A DNA stretch of 12,071 nt. Source: Lobulomyces angularis. Its lineage: Eukaryota; Chytridiomycota; Chytridiomycetes; Lobulomycetales; Lobulomycetaceae. Shown in pieces: positions 1 through 10,164 of this stretch. The position numbers and the translations under genes were made by a program. The notes under the pieces were generated by a model. The model did not search any database, was not told the DNA's origin, and was given only the letters and a program-made list of their open reading frames with translations. Every line of letters starts with the position of its first letter. Position 1 is the first letter of the stretch. The DNA is taken from the NCBI GenBank assembly GCA_027604685.1, contig JADHYX010000469.1:1-12071 (forward strand), written 5' to 3'.

Positions 1-2556
1 AAATTTACAGGGTTTGTAATCATATCCGTCATCTTTTCTTGGCATGGTAGATTTAAAATAATCGACAACTGGTCCAGTTAAACCTCCCATGTACATATCT
101 TTTTCACTAATGTATCCTTTATCCAGGGCCAAAGCGGCAAATGAAATTTCCAATTGTTCTGGTGTAGTTTTATCTTCTTCATTTGTTGTCATGAAGTCAA
201 TAAACTATATTTGTTATTATTATTAGGATTATTTTTTTTAATTAAACAAAAAATTTTATTTTTTTTTACCTGTTGGAAGGTAAGACTATTTCTACCACCA
301 AAAACTTTAGAAACTTCTGCATCCTATTTGCATTTGTTGAGTAAAAATATATTTCTTTTTAATTTTTTTTTTTTACAGTAATAGAAATTCCTTCTGCTTG
401 TAAGCATGCCATGAATTCATTAGAAGTTAACAGGTTATCTCTATCAGTATCAAAATGCCTGAAACTCTCTGTGTAGCCTTCCAGTTGTTGCGGCGTAATA
501 TTCGTATAATTCCTTGCTACCATCTGGTTTTCAATAAATGCCTTACTAGTAGTATTTAAGCAAATAGTTAAATCACCTTAGTTTAAGAACGTTTTAAACT
601 TACGTCTTTAACAAACTTTGATGTAAGATTCCTAGTTCAAAAGTTAAATCTTCCACAGAAAATATAGTATATTCATTGTCATCAATGTTGGCTTCGTCAC
701 ATTCTCTCGATAACTCTTCAATGCTCTATTTTTTTTTTTTTTTTTTTATTTCTTTGCATTGATTTTATCAAAAAAAAAAACCTTTAAATGTTGTTTTAAA
801 GGTTCTAATCCCGATATTAGTCTTTGGACGCCATTAAGTTGTTGCTAAATTTAAAAAGAATTATTATTTTTAGAAATAATTATAAAATAAAAAATTTTTG
901 ATACATCCAGTTCCCCATCTAGACCAGTTATTGAAAGTGAAAGCTGGTTCAAATTGTCTTGATACTGATTAGCAGCATTTGCGTACTTCGTTTTTAATAC
1001 CTGAATTTGTTAAAAACAAAAAAAGAAAAAAAATAAATTACCTCCTTAATTTCTTTGATGTATATACTGATTTTCCTCTTCCTTTCAGCTTCACATTTAA
1101 TTTGACCAGACCAAGTATGTTCTAAATCCTAGTAAAAAATAATTAATATCTATAAAGAAAACTAAAATATACCTGTGGTGTCAATCCTTTAGGGGGATGA
1201 TAGGGTGGTAAATTGTAAGTTTTTAATTTGGTAAGAATGTTTCCTAATAGCGTGTCCAAATCTCTTTTTTCCATAACCCATGTTCTTTTTAGAGTATTTT
1301 TGTAATTGTCAAAATCTAAAAGTTGCCTTTTAGCATCTGCATAACCCTGAAAAGTTGACTTGCTCCAGTTAGATTGAGTAAACTTTATTTGCTCAGTTAG
1401 TGCTTGAACTCTTTTTTCATAATCATTCTGCATTGCCCACACTTGAGCCATTACTTGCCCAAATTGTCCAACCCTTCTTCCTGCATTTCCTAACTTGTCC
1501 AACTGTGAAAATGCGTGGAAGTATTGGGCAACATAGGTCATAACGGATCTTTCGTCAGGCTAGATAAACATAACATTAAAAATAAGAATGCCTTCACAAT
1601 TTACCTTAATAACATCGATAATGTCTTCAACATTAAATAACTTAGGAATTCCTAATTCTCTTTCAGCAATTTCAAAGGCTAAATTCATGTTTTCATGTCT
1701 TTTACTTTTATCCAAACTCCAGTAATCTAGTAAGTCAGGTCTATGTCTATGAATTAAACCACAACTAAAATAATAATTAAAAAATTAAAGAACTACCAGA
1801 AAAATATTATATTTACAATGCTAAACCATCCTGCCAATCATTAGTAAAATTTTTTACAAAAAAATCACTTTTGTAAGGAGTGGTTCTTTTTTGAACCCAC
1901 AGTAATAAACCTTCCTTAGCTGTTAAGCCTTCTTCACTAATATCTGCGATACTGAATCTTAAAATTATACTCCAAATTAATCCTAAAATTAATTTTTCAT
2001 TGCTGTCAACAATATCCTCTGAACCAATATTAGTTAACCCAACATTTCTTTTTTTTATAAAGGCTAAAGCAGTATTTACATTTTCAACTTAAAAAAAAAA
2101 AAAAAAAGTTTTGTTTTTTTTAGTCATTACTAACAATTTTTCAAGTTACCTTTTTGAATTCTCAATTTTGGATTTTTATTATATTTTCCTAAGCTCTCAT
2201 CACCAATAATTTCCAATAGTTGGATCAATTTTTCACCTGTTGACAAGTCAGTGCTTATTGCGTTAATTGGATCATAATTTTTAATTTTTAATTTATTATT
2301 TATCCAATTTTGAAAAGCTATGATAAAATCACAAAAGTAAAAAAAAAAAATGTTAGCACTCGAATAATTAATTGAGGGATCTTAATATTACTTTTAGCTT
2401 GAATAAGTTCCCAGCCTTTATCCATTAATCTGCAAAAATAGAAAAAGATAAGATGCTGTGGATTTGTTGTTAAAAAGGTGTTATCATTTACCTCGGACCA
2501 CCAAGTTGATCATCAGATTGCTGTTGGGATGCTGCACTAAATTGAAATTTACTCAT
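1..2556 (-). CDS. ain1: Alpha-actinin (actin cross-linking protein), C-terminus cut by the window edge
   Basis: This gene encodes an actin-bundling protein of the cytoskeleton and cytokinetic ring. The coding exons in transcript order are 2492-2556, 2392-2429, 2150-2317, 1817-2087, 1605-1764, 1173-1559, 1042-1128, 905-1000, 782-844, 604-725, 377-545, 270-323 and 1-204. They join without a frame error into at least 628 residues, and no stop is reached. Two calponin-homology domains (about 30-135 and 145-250) form the actin-binding domain. QAKTFQNWIN (32-41) fits actinin signature 1, and residues 108-132, ending in WSII, fit signature 2. CH2 contains DGLAFCGLIHRHRPDLLDY. A helical spectrin-like rod (about 255-480) follows, then an EF-hand region with a canonical calcium loop at 518-529 (DTDRDNLLTSNE). 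The length matches the short fungal form with two spectrin repeats; animal proteins have four and about 890 residues. The start is the first ATG of an exon that leads directly into CH1. Identity is very secure; individual splice sites are slightly less so. Confidence 0.95.
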
Positions 2557-3072
2557 ATTATTAAGCCAGATTATTCACGTTAAAATTTTTATGAGGTTTC
2601 ACAAAACAATAATCCACACTCAAAAACGAGGTTTTCTTTTTTAAGATCAACACAGTTCAAACAGTTTTCTTTCTTTTTTTTTTTTATTTTTTTAAATCAA
2701 CTCATTGATCAATTTTTTTTATTTTTCTTTTCATCATCCCAAGTTAATTTCCAAAAACAATCAATTTATACAAAGTATTTAACTTTTTTTTTTTTTTTTT
2801 TTCTTCAAACATTCAAAATTTTTTAAACAGATCAAAAAAAAAATTAAAATACTTTTGCTATCAACAAAATTTAAGTGAATGTGTATTTGACTAGCACGAC
2901 TAAAAAAGCATGTTTAAAAAAGTTATTTTTTTTTTTTCTTAGATTATAAGGATTGCTAATTAAAGAAACTAGGAAAATTTTCTTCAAAAAAAAAAAAAAA
3001 GAAAATACAAGTTATGCAAAATATATAATATATATATTTTTTGTTTTTTTATTATTTTTTATTTATTTCTTT
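2557..3072. other. Intergenic: actinin 5' flank and 3' flank of the small membrane-protein gene
   Basis: This stretch lies between two minus-strand genes, so it should hold the promoter and 5' UTR of the actinin gene and the 3' UTR of its neighbour. It is dominated by A and T runs, with a TA-alternating tract near 3020-3038. No conserved coding segment, RNA gene or clear regulatory site is visible. Confidence 0.6.
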
Positions 3073-3641
3073 TTACATTGTTTCTTTTTCTTGTTCAGCT
3101 AATAACCTCATCATTCTTCTCTTTACTAGTCTATCTCTGTTGAATAAAATATTTAAAAAAAATAAAATAAATTCCAAAAATATACCTGTTCTTTTCTAGT
3201 TTATTTAAATTTCCCATCTGCCAAAAGTGAACCTTATAACCGATACCAGCGTATATAAGACCTCCAATTACATGTTGATACGGTTCTTTTTTTTTGTTTT
3301 AAAAAATTAATATATAATAAAGATAAAAATGTTATTTATTTTTTTATTAAAAAAAAAAAAAAGATAAAATTCAAAGAAAAAAAAAAGTAATTACTATCAT
3401 AGATTGGTCTACGTTGCAAACCCATACTAAATATAATATAAAAAAAAATAAATTTAAATATATTAATTTCAGATTTTTACAATTTTTTGTTTTTTTTTTT
3501 AATTTTATAAAAGTTTACTTACGCAAAAGCAATAGTAAAAACTCCCACCGCACCCCACGTTGCCATTCGCACATAGGGAATTTTTTGTTCAGTTCCATTT
3601 ATTGCTTCATAAGTTGTTTTATTTGGATAAGTTAATAACAT
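3073..3641 (-). CDS. Small two-helix membrane protein, probably mitochondrial, 104 aa
   Basis: Four exons in transcript order (3523-3641, 3395-3426, 3186-3285, 3073-3136) join in frame to 104 residues plus a TAA stop. A hydrophilic N-terminus precedes a hydrophobic helix at about 28-44 (ATWGAVGVFTIAFAMG). A short basic loop follows (LQRRPIYDKPYQHV), then a second hydrophobic stretch at about 56-68 (VIGGLIYAGIGYKV). The tail is strongly charged and helical (about 78-104, with KNRDRLVKRRMMRLL). There is no cleavable signal peptide. Size, two short helices and a basic matrix-type tail resemble small accessory subunits of complex I or ATP synthase, but I do not recognise the family. The 32-nt second exon is supported because it links both flanking frames exactly. 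It is transcribed in the same direction as the kinase upstream and the actinin downstream. Confidence 0.8.
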
Positions 3642-3991
3642 CTTTTTTTTTTCTACTTTTTAATAAGTTTTTTCAAAAAAAAAATCACTTCAAATTTCCA
3701 AAAAAAAAAAAGAAAAATTTTAAACTATATATAAAAGAGATTATTAAATTTAAAAAAAAACCAAAAAATTTAACCTTTTCAAAAAATGTCTTAAGGATAT
3801 CGCAATTTAAACTTTATCGTAGATATAACAAAAACTATATATATCATTTTTTTACATTCTTTATAAGAAATTTTCTATACATATGTGTAAATTTTCAGTG
3901 AAAAAATTAAAAACCAAAAAGTTTAAAAGGAAGAATGAATTCTAGTCTAAAGGCCAAAATTAAAGTTTTTTTTTTTTTTAGCAACATCAAG
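3642..3991. other. Intergenic: promoter side of the small gene, 3' side of the kinase gene
   Basis: This 350-bp AT-rich spacer lies between two minus-strand genes. Open frames on the plus strand here consist almost wholly of Lys, Phe and Asn codons and are composition artefacts. No coding, RNA or clear regulatory element is visible beyond A and T runs. Confidence 0.6.
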
Positions 3992-5974
<1,983 letters not shown>

Positions 5975-6694
5975 AAAATAAAAAATTGAAAAAAATTAAA
6001 AAAAAAAAAAAAAAAAAGCTATTTAGCGTTTATAATTAGTGTATCTGAAAATTTTAGATTTTATTTTGTGTTGTTACACAACTCCAAAGCCTATAATAAC
6101 TCCAACAACATTTAAATAATCCTTAATCTCATCTGTTAAGTGTGCGGTTTATATGATAATCATTGTTTTTTATCAACAAATAGTAGTTTATAGCTCTAGT
6201 GTTATAATTCCAACAAGTTAAAATTTCAACAATGGGCGTTATGTGGTTAAACAAAGTAACAACACATTTCAATAATATTAACTTCTGAATTTAAGTAGTA
6301 AAAGAATTTCTGAATTACAATATGAACAAGAGTTTTAAACAACATTATACGTAGCAGTAATTCTTTTCAAGCTTTTTTTTTTACAACATGGAAAATTTTT
6401 TTATTTTTTCAAATTTAATTGACGTGGTGTATATTAAATCTTAGACAATTCTTAATAATCCCAGTTTCACAAACAACTTTTAACAAGATAATACGTATGG
6501 TGAAAATAAGTTAAGATTTGCCTTTTATCATTGAACTCTAACCAATTCAATCCCATAGCTTAATTAATGTTTTCTTTATTTTGGAAACAACAATTTTTAT
6601 TCTGTTTGAAAAGGGTAATTTTATCATATTCCGGAATGTTGAAGGATTAATTAAAAAATGTTATGCTAATCGCCATATCTTTTTTTACATTTGA
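5975..6694. other. Intergenic: kinase promoter side and flank of the transposase remnant
   Basis: These 720 bp separate the divergent kinase gene and transposase remnant. The kinase side begins with an 18-nt A run (about 6000-6017). The middle is less homopolymeric than other spacers. It holds loosely repeated short motifs (ATAACTCCAACAAC near 6097 and ATAATTCCAACAAG near 6203), which may be relics of a transposon end. No matching inverted copy was found on the right of the transposase, and no coding segment is supported. Confidence 0.5.
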
Positions 6695-7716
6695 ATGTCC
6701 AACTCTTTATCTCAAGAGTTTCATTTACATAGTAACAAGACTGCTTTATATGCTTTTCGAAAAGGAGAATCAATCTCAAGTCTATATGTGTCAGAAACAA
6801 AATTACCAGAGCTACTTTTTACAACTGGAGAAATCAAGGGGATGATTTAAAAAGTGTTACCCCATTAAATAAAACCGGTCGCAAATTGATTCTTGATCAA
6901 GATTCTAAGGAAGAATTAATTGAGTTTTTTAACAATCACCCAACAGTACAAATGAAGATGTATTAATTCACTTAAACAACAAAATAAAACCACGAACAGT
7001 GTCTGGTTATCTTTTATGAGAAAACTTTACTCGTAAAAAAGTATCTGACGAACCAGAAAACTATCCAGATGATAGAACTACAAGAAACTACAGATTACGT
7101 TGGAGTGATTAGAGACATTCCCAATGAAAAACGAGTTTACACGGACGAAAGCTTTGTTTACGATGATGAAGAACCTACCTATGGAAGAAGCACTAGAGGA
7201 CAACGAATATCAAGACCTAGAAAACTACCTGGAAAGAGATGGACATTTAATCTTGCTATTCGATTAAACGGGGTAGTATATGATCCATTGATATCGACAG
7301 AAAACGCTAAAGATGAAACTTTCTTGTTTATGTACGCAACACATTAGTTGCACATCTACAAGAAGGAGAAGTCGTAATATGGATAGCCTTGGTAAAGCTG
7401 GACGATGTAAGAATCCAAAGAAACAACATTACAATCCCGGAAGCAATGGCTTTAATTGAGTTAAAAGGTGGACGGGTTGTATTTCTAGGGAAAGCACTTT
7501 AATCCAATTGAGCTTGTATTTGGAACAGTCAAGACAAATATTCGTATTTCATACACATTATTATGCAGGGAAGAAAAAAGGGCAAGAACTGCAATAGAAG
7601 TACGATCAATTGTGAAAAAATCTTGTGATAAAAATACAAGAACTGCTATTCAAGGAAATTTTAAAGAACGTGGAGACGGAAGAGAATTTAGAAGATTATA
7701 TCCAGATTTGTTGTAA
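6695..7716 (+). pseudogene. Decayed IS630/Tc1-mariner-type DDE transposase
   Basis: About 340 codons of a transposase can be followed across several frame changes. The N-terminus starts at ATG 6695 and reads into a helix-turn-helix (ALYAFRKGESI, then TFYNWRNQGDDL). A linker with TPLNKTGRKLIL and a second helical segment (IHLNNKIKPRTVSGYL) follow. The catalytic core has YTDES, with the first Asp at 7144-7146, then YGRSTRGQ. A WDSLGKAGRCKNP segment puts the second Asp at 7382-7384. FNPIELVFGTVK has the Glu at 7510-7512, and the C-terminus is FKERGDGREFRRLYPDLL with a stop at 7714-7716. Frame breaks lie near 6770, 6951, 7105, 7330, 7381, 7433 and 7500, with an in-frame stop at 7017-7019 and another at 7110-7112. 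It cannot make an active enzyme as read. Full-length, order-preserving homology makes the family call good; terminal inverted repeats were not found. Confidence 0.88.
6695..7716 (+). mobile_element. Relic of a Tc1/mariner-superfamily DNA transposon, ends not defined
   Basis: The transposase remnant marks an inserted element between the kinase gene and the remnants to its right. I compared the flanks by eye for terminal inverted repeats and flanking TA duplications and found no convincing pair. The coordinates therefore cover only the coding relic. The number of breaks suggests an old insertion. Confidence 0.7.
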
Positions 7717-7848
7717 TAAAGAGTTGTTATTATATTGAGGAAAAGTATTTATTGTTCCGAATAACGTCCTAGATCGGTATGTTCATAACTTAATTAATTA
7801 TCAATTGTTTCAATTTGACGCTATAAAAAAATTATAAATTTAAGATAA

Positions 7849-8490
7849 TTATATAGTTATCTCTGATTTAGCATTGGTGCTCCATTGTCGTTGATTTACA
7901 ACGTTAATAATTGAATCGCAGTTTAAGGATGACTCATAATTATTAGACAAAGCTAAAAAATACGAGTTTCCAAAGGGATTAACGGGCACGTTGTTTGTAG
8001 CGTCCTGTACCAAAAAACCTTGAGGTACTGGAATTTCCTCTTCTACTACATTTACGAAGTAGCCTCTAGCAATAACAGGAGTTAAAAGTTCAACTGGAAG
8101 TCGAACATCAGCACCGATACAAGTTCGACACTTCCTGTAATTTTTTAATAAAAATGCTCGTTTCCAAGGTATAGTTGTAATGGAAACGGGAATTTGAGTT
8201 TATATATTTTTTTTTTTATCTTGTAATTTTGTTTCCCCTCCATTCTAAATCAACAAAAAATATTATTTTAAAAATATAAAAAAAAAAAGAAAATCTACTG
8301 GGCATTTCCCGAAACTTGGTAATTTTGCATTTTACCAATACAATCAGTAATTTCGTCATATTCGTCCAACTGTCCTTATTTAGAGTTTTTATGTAAAATA
8401 TACTCATTTTAAAAATAGCAATCAAATTGTACTCAACTAAAGACACCATATTCATTGAAACAGTTTTCATTTTTTTTTGAACAGTTTAAC
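7849..8490 (-). pseudogene. Unrecognised spliced coding remnant (partial or decayed gene)
   Basis: The last exon is open on the minus strand from 8199 down to a TAA at 7849-7851. It gives about 116 residues of ordinary, non-low-complexity protein, including KCRTCIGADVRLPVELLTPV and GYFVNVVEEEIPVPQGF, and it ends KSEITI. Upstream, 8299-8374 reads QLDEYDEITDCIGKMQNYQV after a plausible acceptor at 8375-8376. A piece at 8447-about 8490 reads KKNENCFNEYG in the matching phase. Removing 8375-8446 joins the last two cleanly. Joining to the final exon requires either acceptor 8135-8136, which discards an apparently coding stretch (IPWKRAFLLKNYR), or a frame break. I found no start codon leading into it. 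I do not recognise the protein. A broken gene or one with missed exons are both possible. Confidence 0.5.
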
Positions 8491-8671
8491 TGCCAAAAAA
8501 ATGATTTAACAATAAACCGTCTAGTAGGTTATTAAACAAATGATAAATGAAGACATTGCTAAAAGGTAACATAGTAAGAAATTAGTATAGTATTAATGTA
8601 ATATTATTTTATATTTTAAAATGAGAAGAGTTAATTTTAATTGAAGATATAGGAGATGAATTTTTAAATTG

Positions 8672-8679
8672 TGACGTCA
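8672..8679. promoter_or_regulatory. Perfect CRE octamer TGACGTCA, distal copy
   Basis: This palindromic octamer is the consensus site for ATF/CREB-type bZIP factors. It lies 465 bp before the perilipin-like start codon. A further bZIP-like half site, TTGCGTAAC, follows a few bases later. Function is inferred from the motif only; the site also falls inside a possible coding remnant. Confidence 0.35.
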
Positions 8680-9006
8680 ACTGTTGCGTAACAATAATCA
8701 ACAATCCTGTACACCTTGATAAACTGATTAGATGAAAGAGAATTTTTTTGATGCTAGAGATTTTTCAAAAAGAGAGTAGGAAACACTGTAAGAAGATGCA
8801 GGATGGTAAGGGACTGCCTGTATGGAAGAAGTAAAAAAAAATGTAGTGTTATTCTGTGCAAAAGAATAGATATAAATAGATGAAGGTGTATTAGCAGGAA
8901 AAACCTTATTTTTGAACTGCGTAGAATGGGGAGTGTGTCGTCATCTCACAGAAAACTATTACATAAACTCAGTTGCTGCAAGCTGCACAGTGGTTGATCC
9001 AACAGA

Positions 9007-9014
9007 TGACGTCA
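9007..9014. promoter_or_regulatory. Perfect CRE octamer TGACGTCA, proximal copy
   Basis: This is a second exact copy, 130 bp before the ATG at 9144, followed by AAC like the first copy. Position and repetition fit stress- or cAMP-type bZIP control of the perilipin-like gene. This is inference from sequence, since the site also reads as GAC GTC in a possible coding remnant. Confidence 0.45.
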
Positions 9015-9143
9015 ACCCCCTTATTATCAAATAATTTTTTTTTCATCCACGCCGCTTTTTTGTAAACAAAATTTTCATATAAAAGAAAATCAAAAATTAA
9101 AGCAAATTCTATAAAAAAAAATTATCTCTTCCAATTCAAAGAA

Positions 9144-9761
9144 ATGTCTGCAGTAGAACAATTACAAACCAAAGCAACTGAAACTGTTACATATATTGCT
9201 TCCTTAGCTGCTCCATACACTCCAACTGTTGTTAAAGATGGTGTTATCTACACTGCAAACACTGCTCAAACTCTTTCAACCTCTGCCTTAGAAACTGCAA
9301 ACCAAACTGCTGCTACCCTTCAGAGTCATGCCAACCAAGCTTTACACTCTGCAACCTCTACTTTAACTGCTACACAAGAGTTTGCCAACCAAAAAGCTTC
9401 TGAAGCTTTTACTTTAGGTAAAGAAGTCGTCGGACAAACAGCCAATACCATTACTTCTTATACCCCTGATCCAGTTGTTGCTTTAGTTAACAAATCCTTA
9501 GAAAACGCACAAGCTTTGAGAACAGATCCTATTGGAACTGTTAAATCTTATACTCCAGATTTTGTCATTCAAGTCGGTGAAAAAACATATGAAGTTGTTG
9601 CTCATACTACTGAATCTGCCAAGAAAACTGTAGATGAAACCAGCGGATTTATCGTTACTAAAGTAAATGGTACTGTTGATTATATTACCCACATTCCTCA
9701 AGTTGAATCTTTAATGGCTGAATTAAAAAAATTGATTCCTGGAAACAAAAAAGAAGAATAA
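9144..9761 (+). CDS. Amphipathic perilipin-like or LEA-like protein, intronless, 205 aa
   Basis: This single open frame of 205 residues is rich in Ala, Thr, Val and Gln, with no signal peptide and no strongly hydrophobic membrane segment. Residues about 38-100 form an amphipathic helical region with repeated ANQ (52-54, 63-65, 81-83). Three Tyr-Thr-Pro motifs (25-27, 106-108, 136-138) begin similar segments such as SYTPDPVVALVNKSLE and SYTPDFVIQVGEKTYE. The C-terminus is a helix followed by a lysine-rich end (LIPGNKKEE). Such Ala/Thr-rich amphipathic repeats with Pro-centred motifs are typical of fungal lipid-droplet coat proteins (perilipin/CAP20-like) and also of LEA-type stress proteins. 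The perilipin reading is my preference and is not proven. Codon third positions use C more than elsewhere, and the gene lacks introns, both consistent with high expression. An AATAAA at 9800-9805 could serve as a polyadenylation signal. Confidence 0.85.
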   Translation: MSAVEQLQTKATETVTYIASLAAPYTPTVVKDGVIYTANTAQTLSTSALETANQTAATLQSHANQALHSATSTLTATQEFANQKASEAFTLGKEVVGQTANTITSYTPDPVVALVNKSLENAQALRTDPIGTVKSYTPDFVIQVGEKTYEVVAHTTESAKKTVDETSGFIVTKVNGTVDYITHIPQVESLMAELKKLIPGNKKEE

Positions 9762-10164
9762 ATTTATGCAAAAAATCCAAAAAAAAAAAAATAAGAAAGA
9801 ATAAAAAATTTTTATATGATATATGTATTTACTAATATTTTATTTTTTATTTTTTATTTTAAATCTTTGATTATATTTTTTTCAGTAAAATAGTAGTTTA
9901 TTCCTTTTTTTTTTAAAAAAATAATAATTTCATCACTTCCAAAACAATTTGCTTTTGTAAAAATTTTTTATTGCTAATAGTGAGATTAAAAATTTTGAAC
10001 CAATTCCTATTTAATTAAGAAATGAAGTTTTCTTTGTCTAAATCAATTTAACATTCTCCAAATGGCATTTTCTCTAGTTATTATTTTTGATTCAATAAAC
10101 AAAATCTCACATTCAAATTTACATCTAAATTTTGTGTAACACAAAATTTGTAAAATTGAAAAAT
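9762..10164. other. Intergenic: 3' flank of the perilipin-like gene and 5' flank of the complex I subunit
   Basis: This is an AT-rich spacer between two plus-strand genes. Besides AATAAA at 9800-9805 it holds T and A runs and a strong palindrome near its right end, listed separately. A minus-strand open frame across 10043-10261 overlaps the proven second exon of the next gene and has no family features. Confidence 0.6.
10127..10151. repeat. Perfect 11-bp inverted repeat with 3-nt spacer
   Basis: AAATTTTGTGT is followed by AAC and then ACACAAAATTT. The right arm ends 13 nt before the proposed start codon at 10165. It could be a dimeric factor site in the core promoter or a hairpin in the 5' leader. 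The 3-nt loop is short for a stable RNA hairpin, which mildly favours a DNA site. Confidence 0.6.

Larger units (their letters stand above)
8625..9034 (+). pseudogene. Second unrecognised coding remnant, possibly spliced
   Basis: A frame open from 8625 has one TGA at 8733-8735 and reaches KESRKHCKKMQD near 8770-8804. A strong donor (GTAAGG at 8806) and an acceptor ending at 8894 then join, in phase, to a frame open to TAA at 9032-9034. That final piece reads AGKTLFLNCVEWGVCRHL and SVAASCTVVDPTDDVNPLI. The final segment is clearly less AT-rich than the spacers, which favours past or present coding. No start codon or family could be assigned, and the upstream part (LIEDIGDEFLNCDVNCC) is uncertain. 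It ends 109 bp before the perilipin-like gene and contains both TGACGTCA octamers, so its open frames and the regulatory reading of those sites compete. Confidence 0.35.

Noticed and set aside
154..381. Plus-strand open frame rich in Phe and Leu
   Set aside because: It lies antisense to actinin exons and introns, and its composition comes from T runs.
3414..3901. Two overlapping plus-strand open frames rich in Lys, Phe and Asn
   Set aside because: They are antisense to the small membrane-protein gene and its AT-rich flank, and show no family features.
6066..6081. TTGTGT-TGTT-ACACAA inverted repeat
   Set aside because: Six-base arms are too common in AT-rich DNA, and no partner element was found.
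6663..6845. Plus-strand open frame starting MLIAISFF
   Set aside because: It overlaps the transposase N-terminus in a different frame; the helix-turn-helix reading is clearly better.
5975..8000. Search for terminal inverted repeats and TA duplications around the transposase relic
   Set aside because: Only short matches such as TATAGC were found by eye, which is not enough to define element ends.
8216..8470. Minus-strand 84-codon open frame starting MKTVSMNMV
   Set aside because: Its second half reads through a likely splice donor at 8297-8298 into A/T-run sequence. Another frame in the same place (QLDEYDEITDC...) looks more protein-like.
9498..9701. Minus-strand open frame inside the perilipin-like gene
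   Set aside because: It is a shadow of a well-supported coding frame on the other strand.
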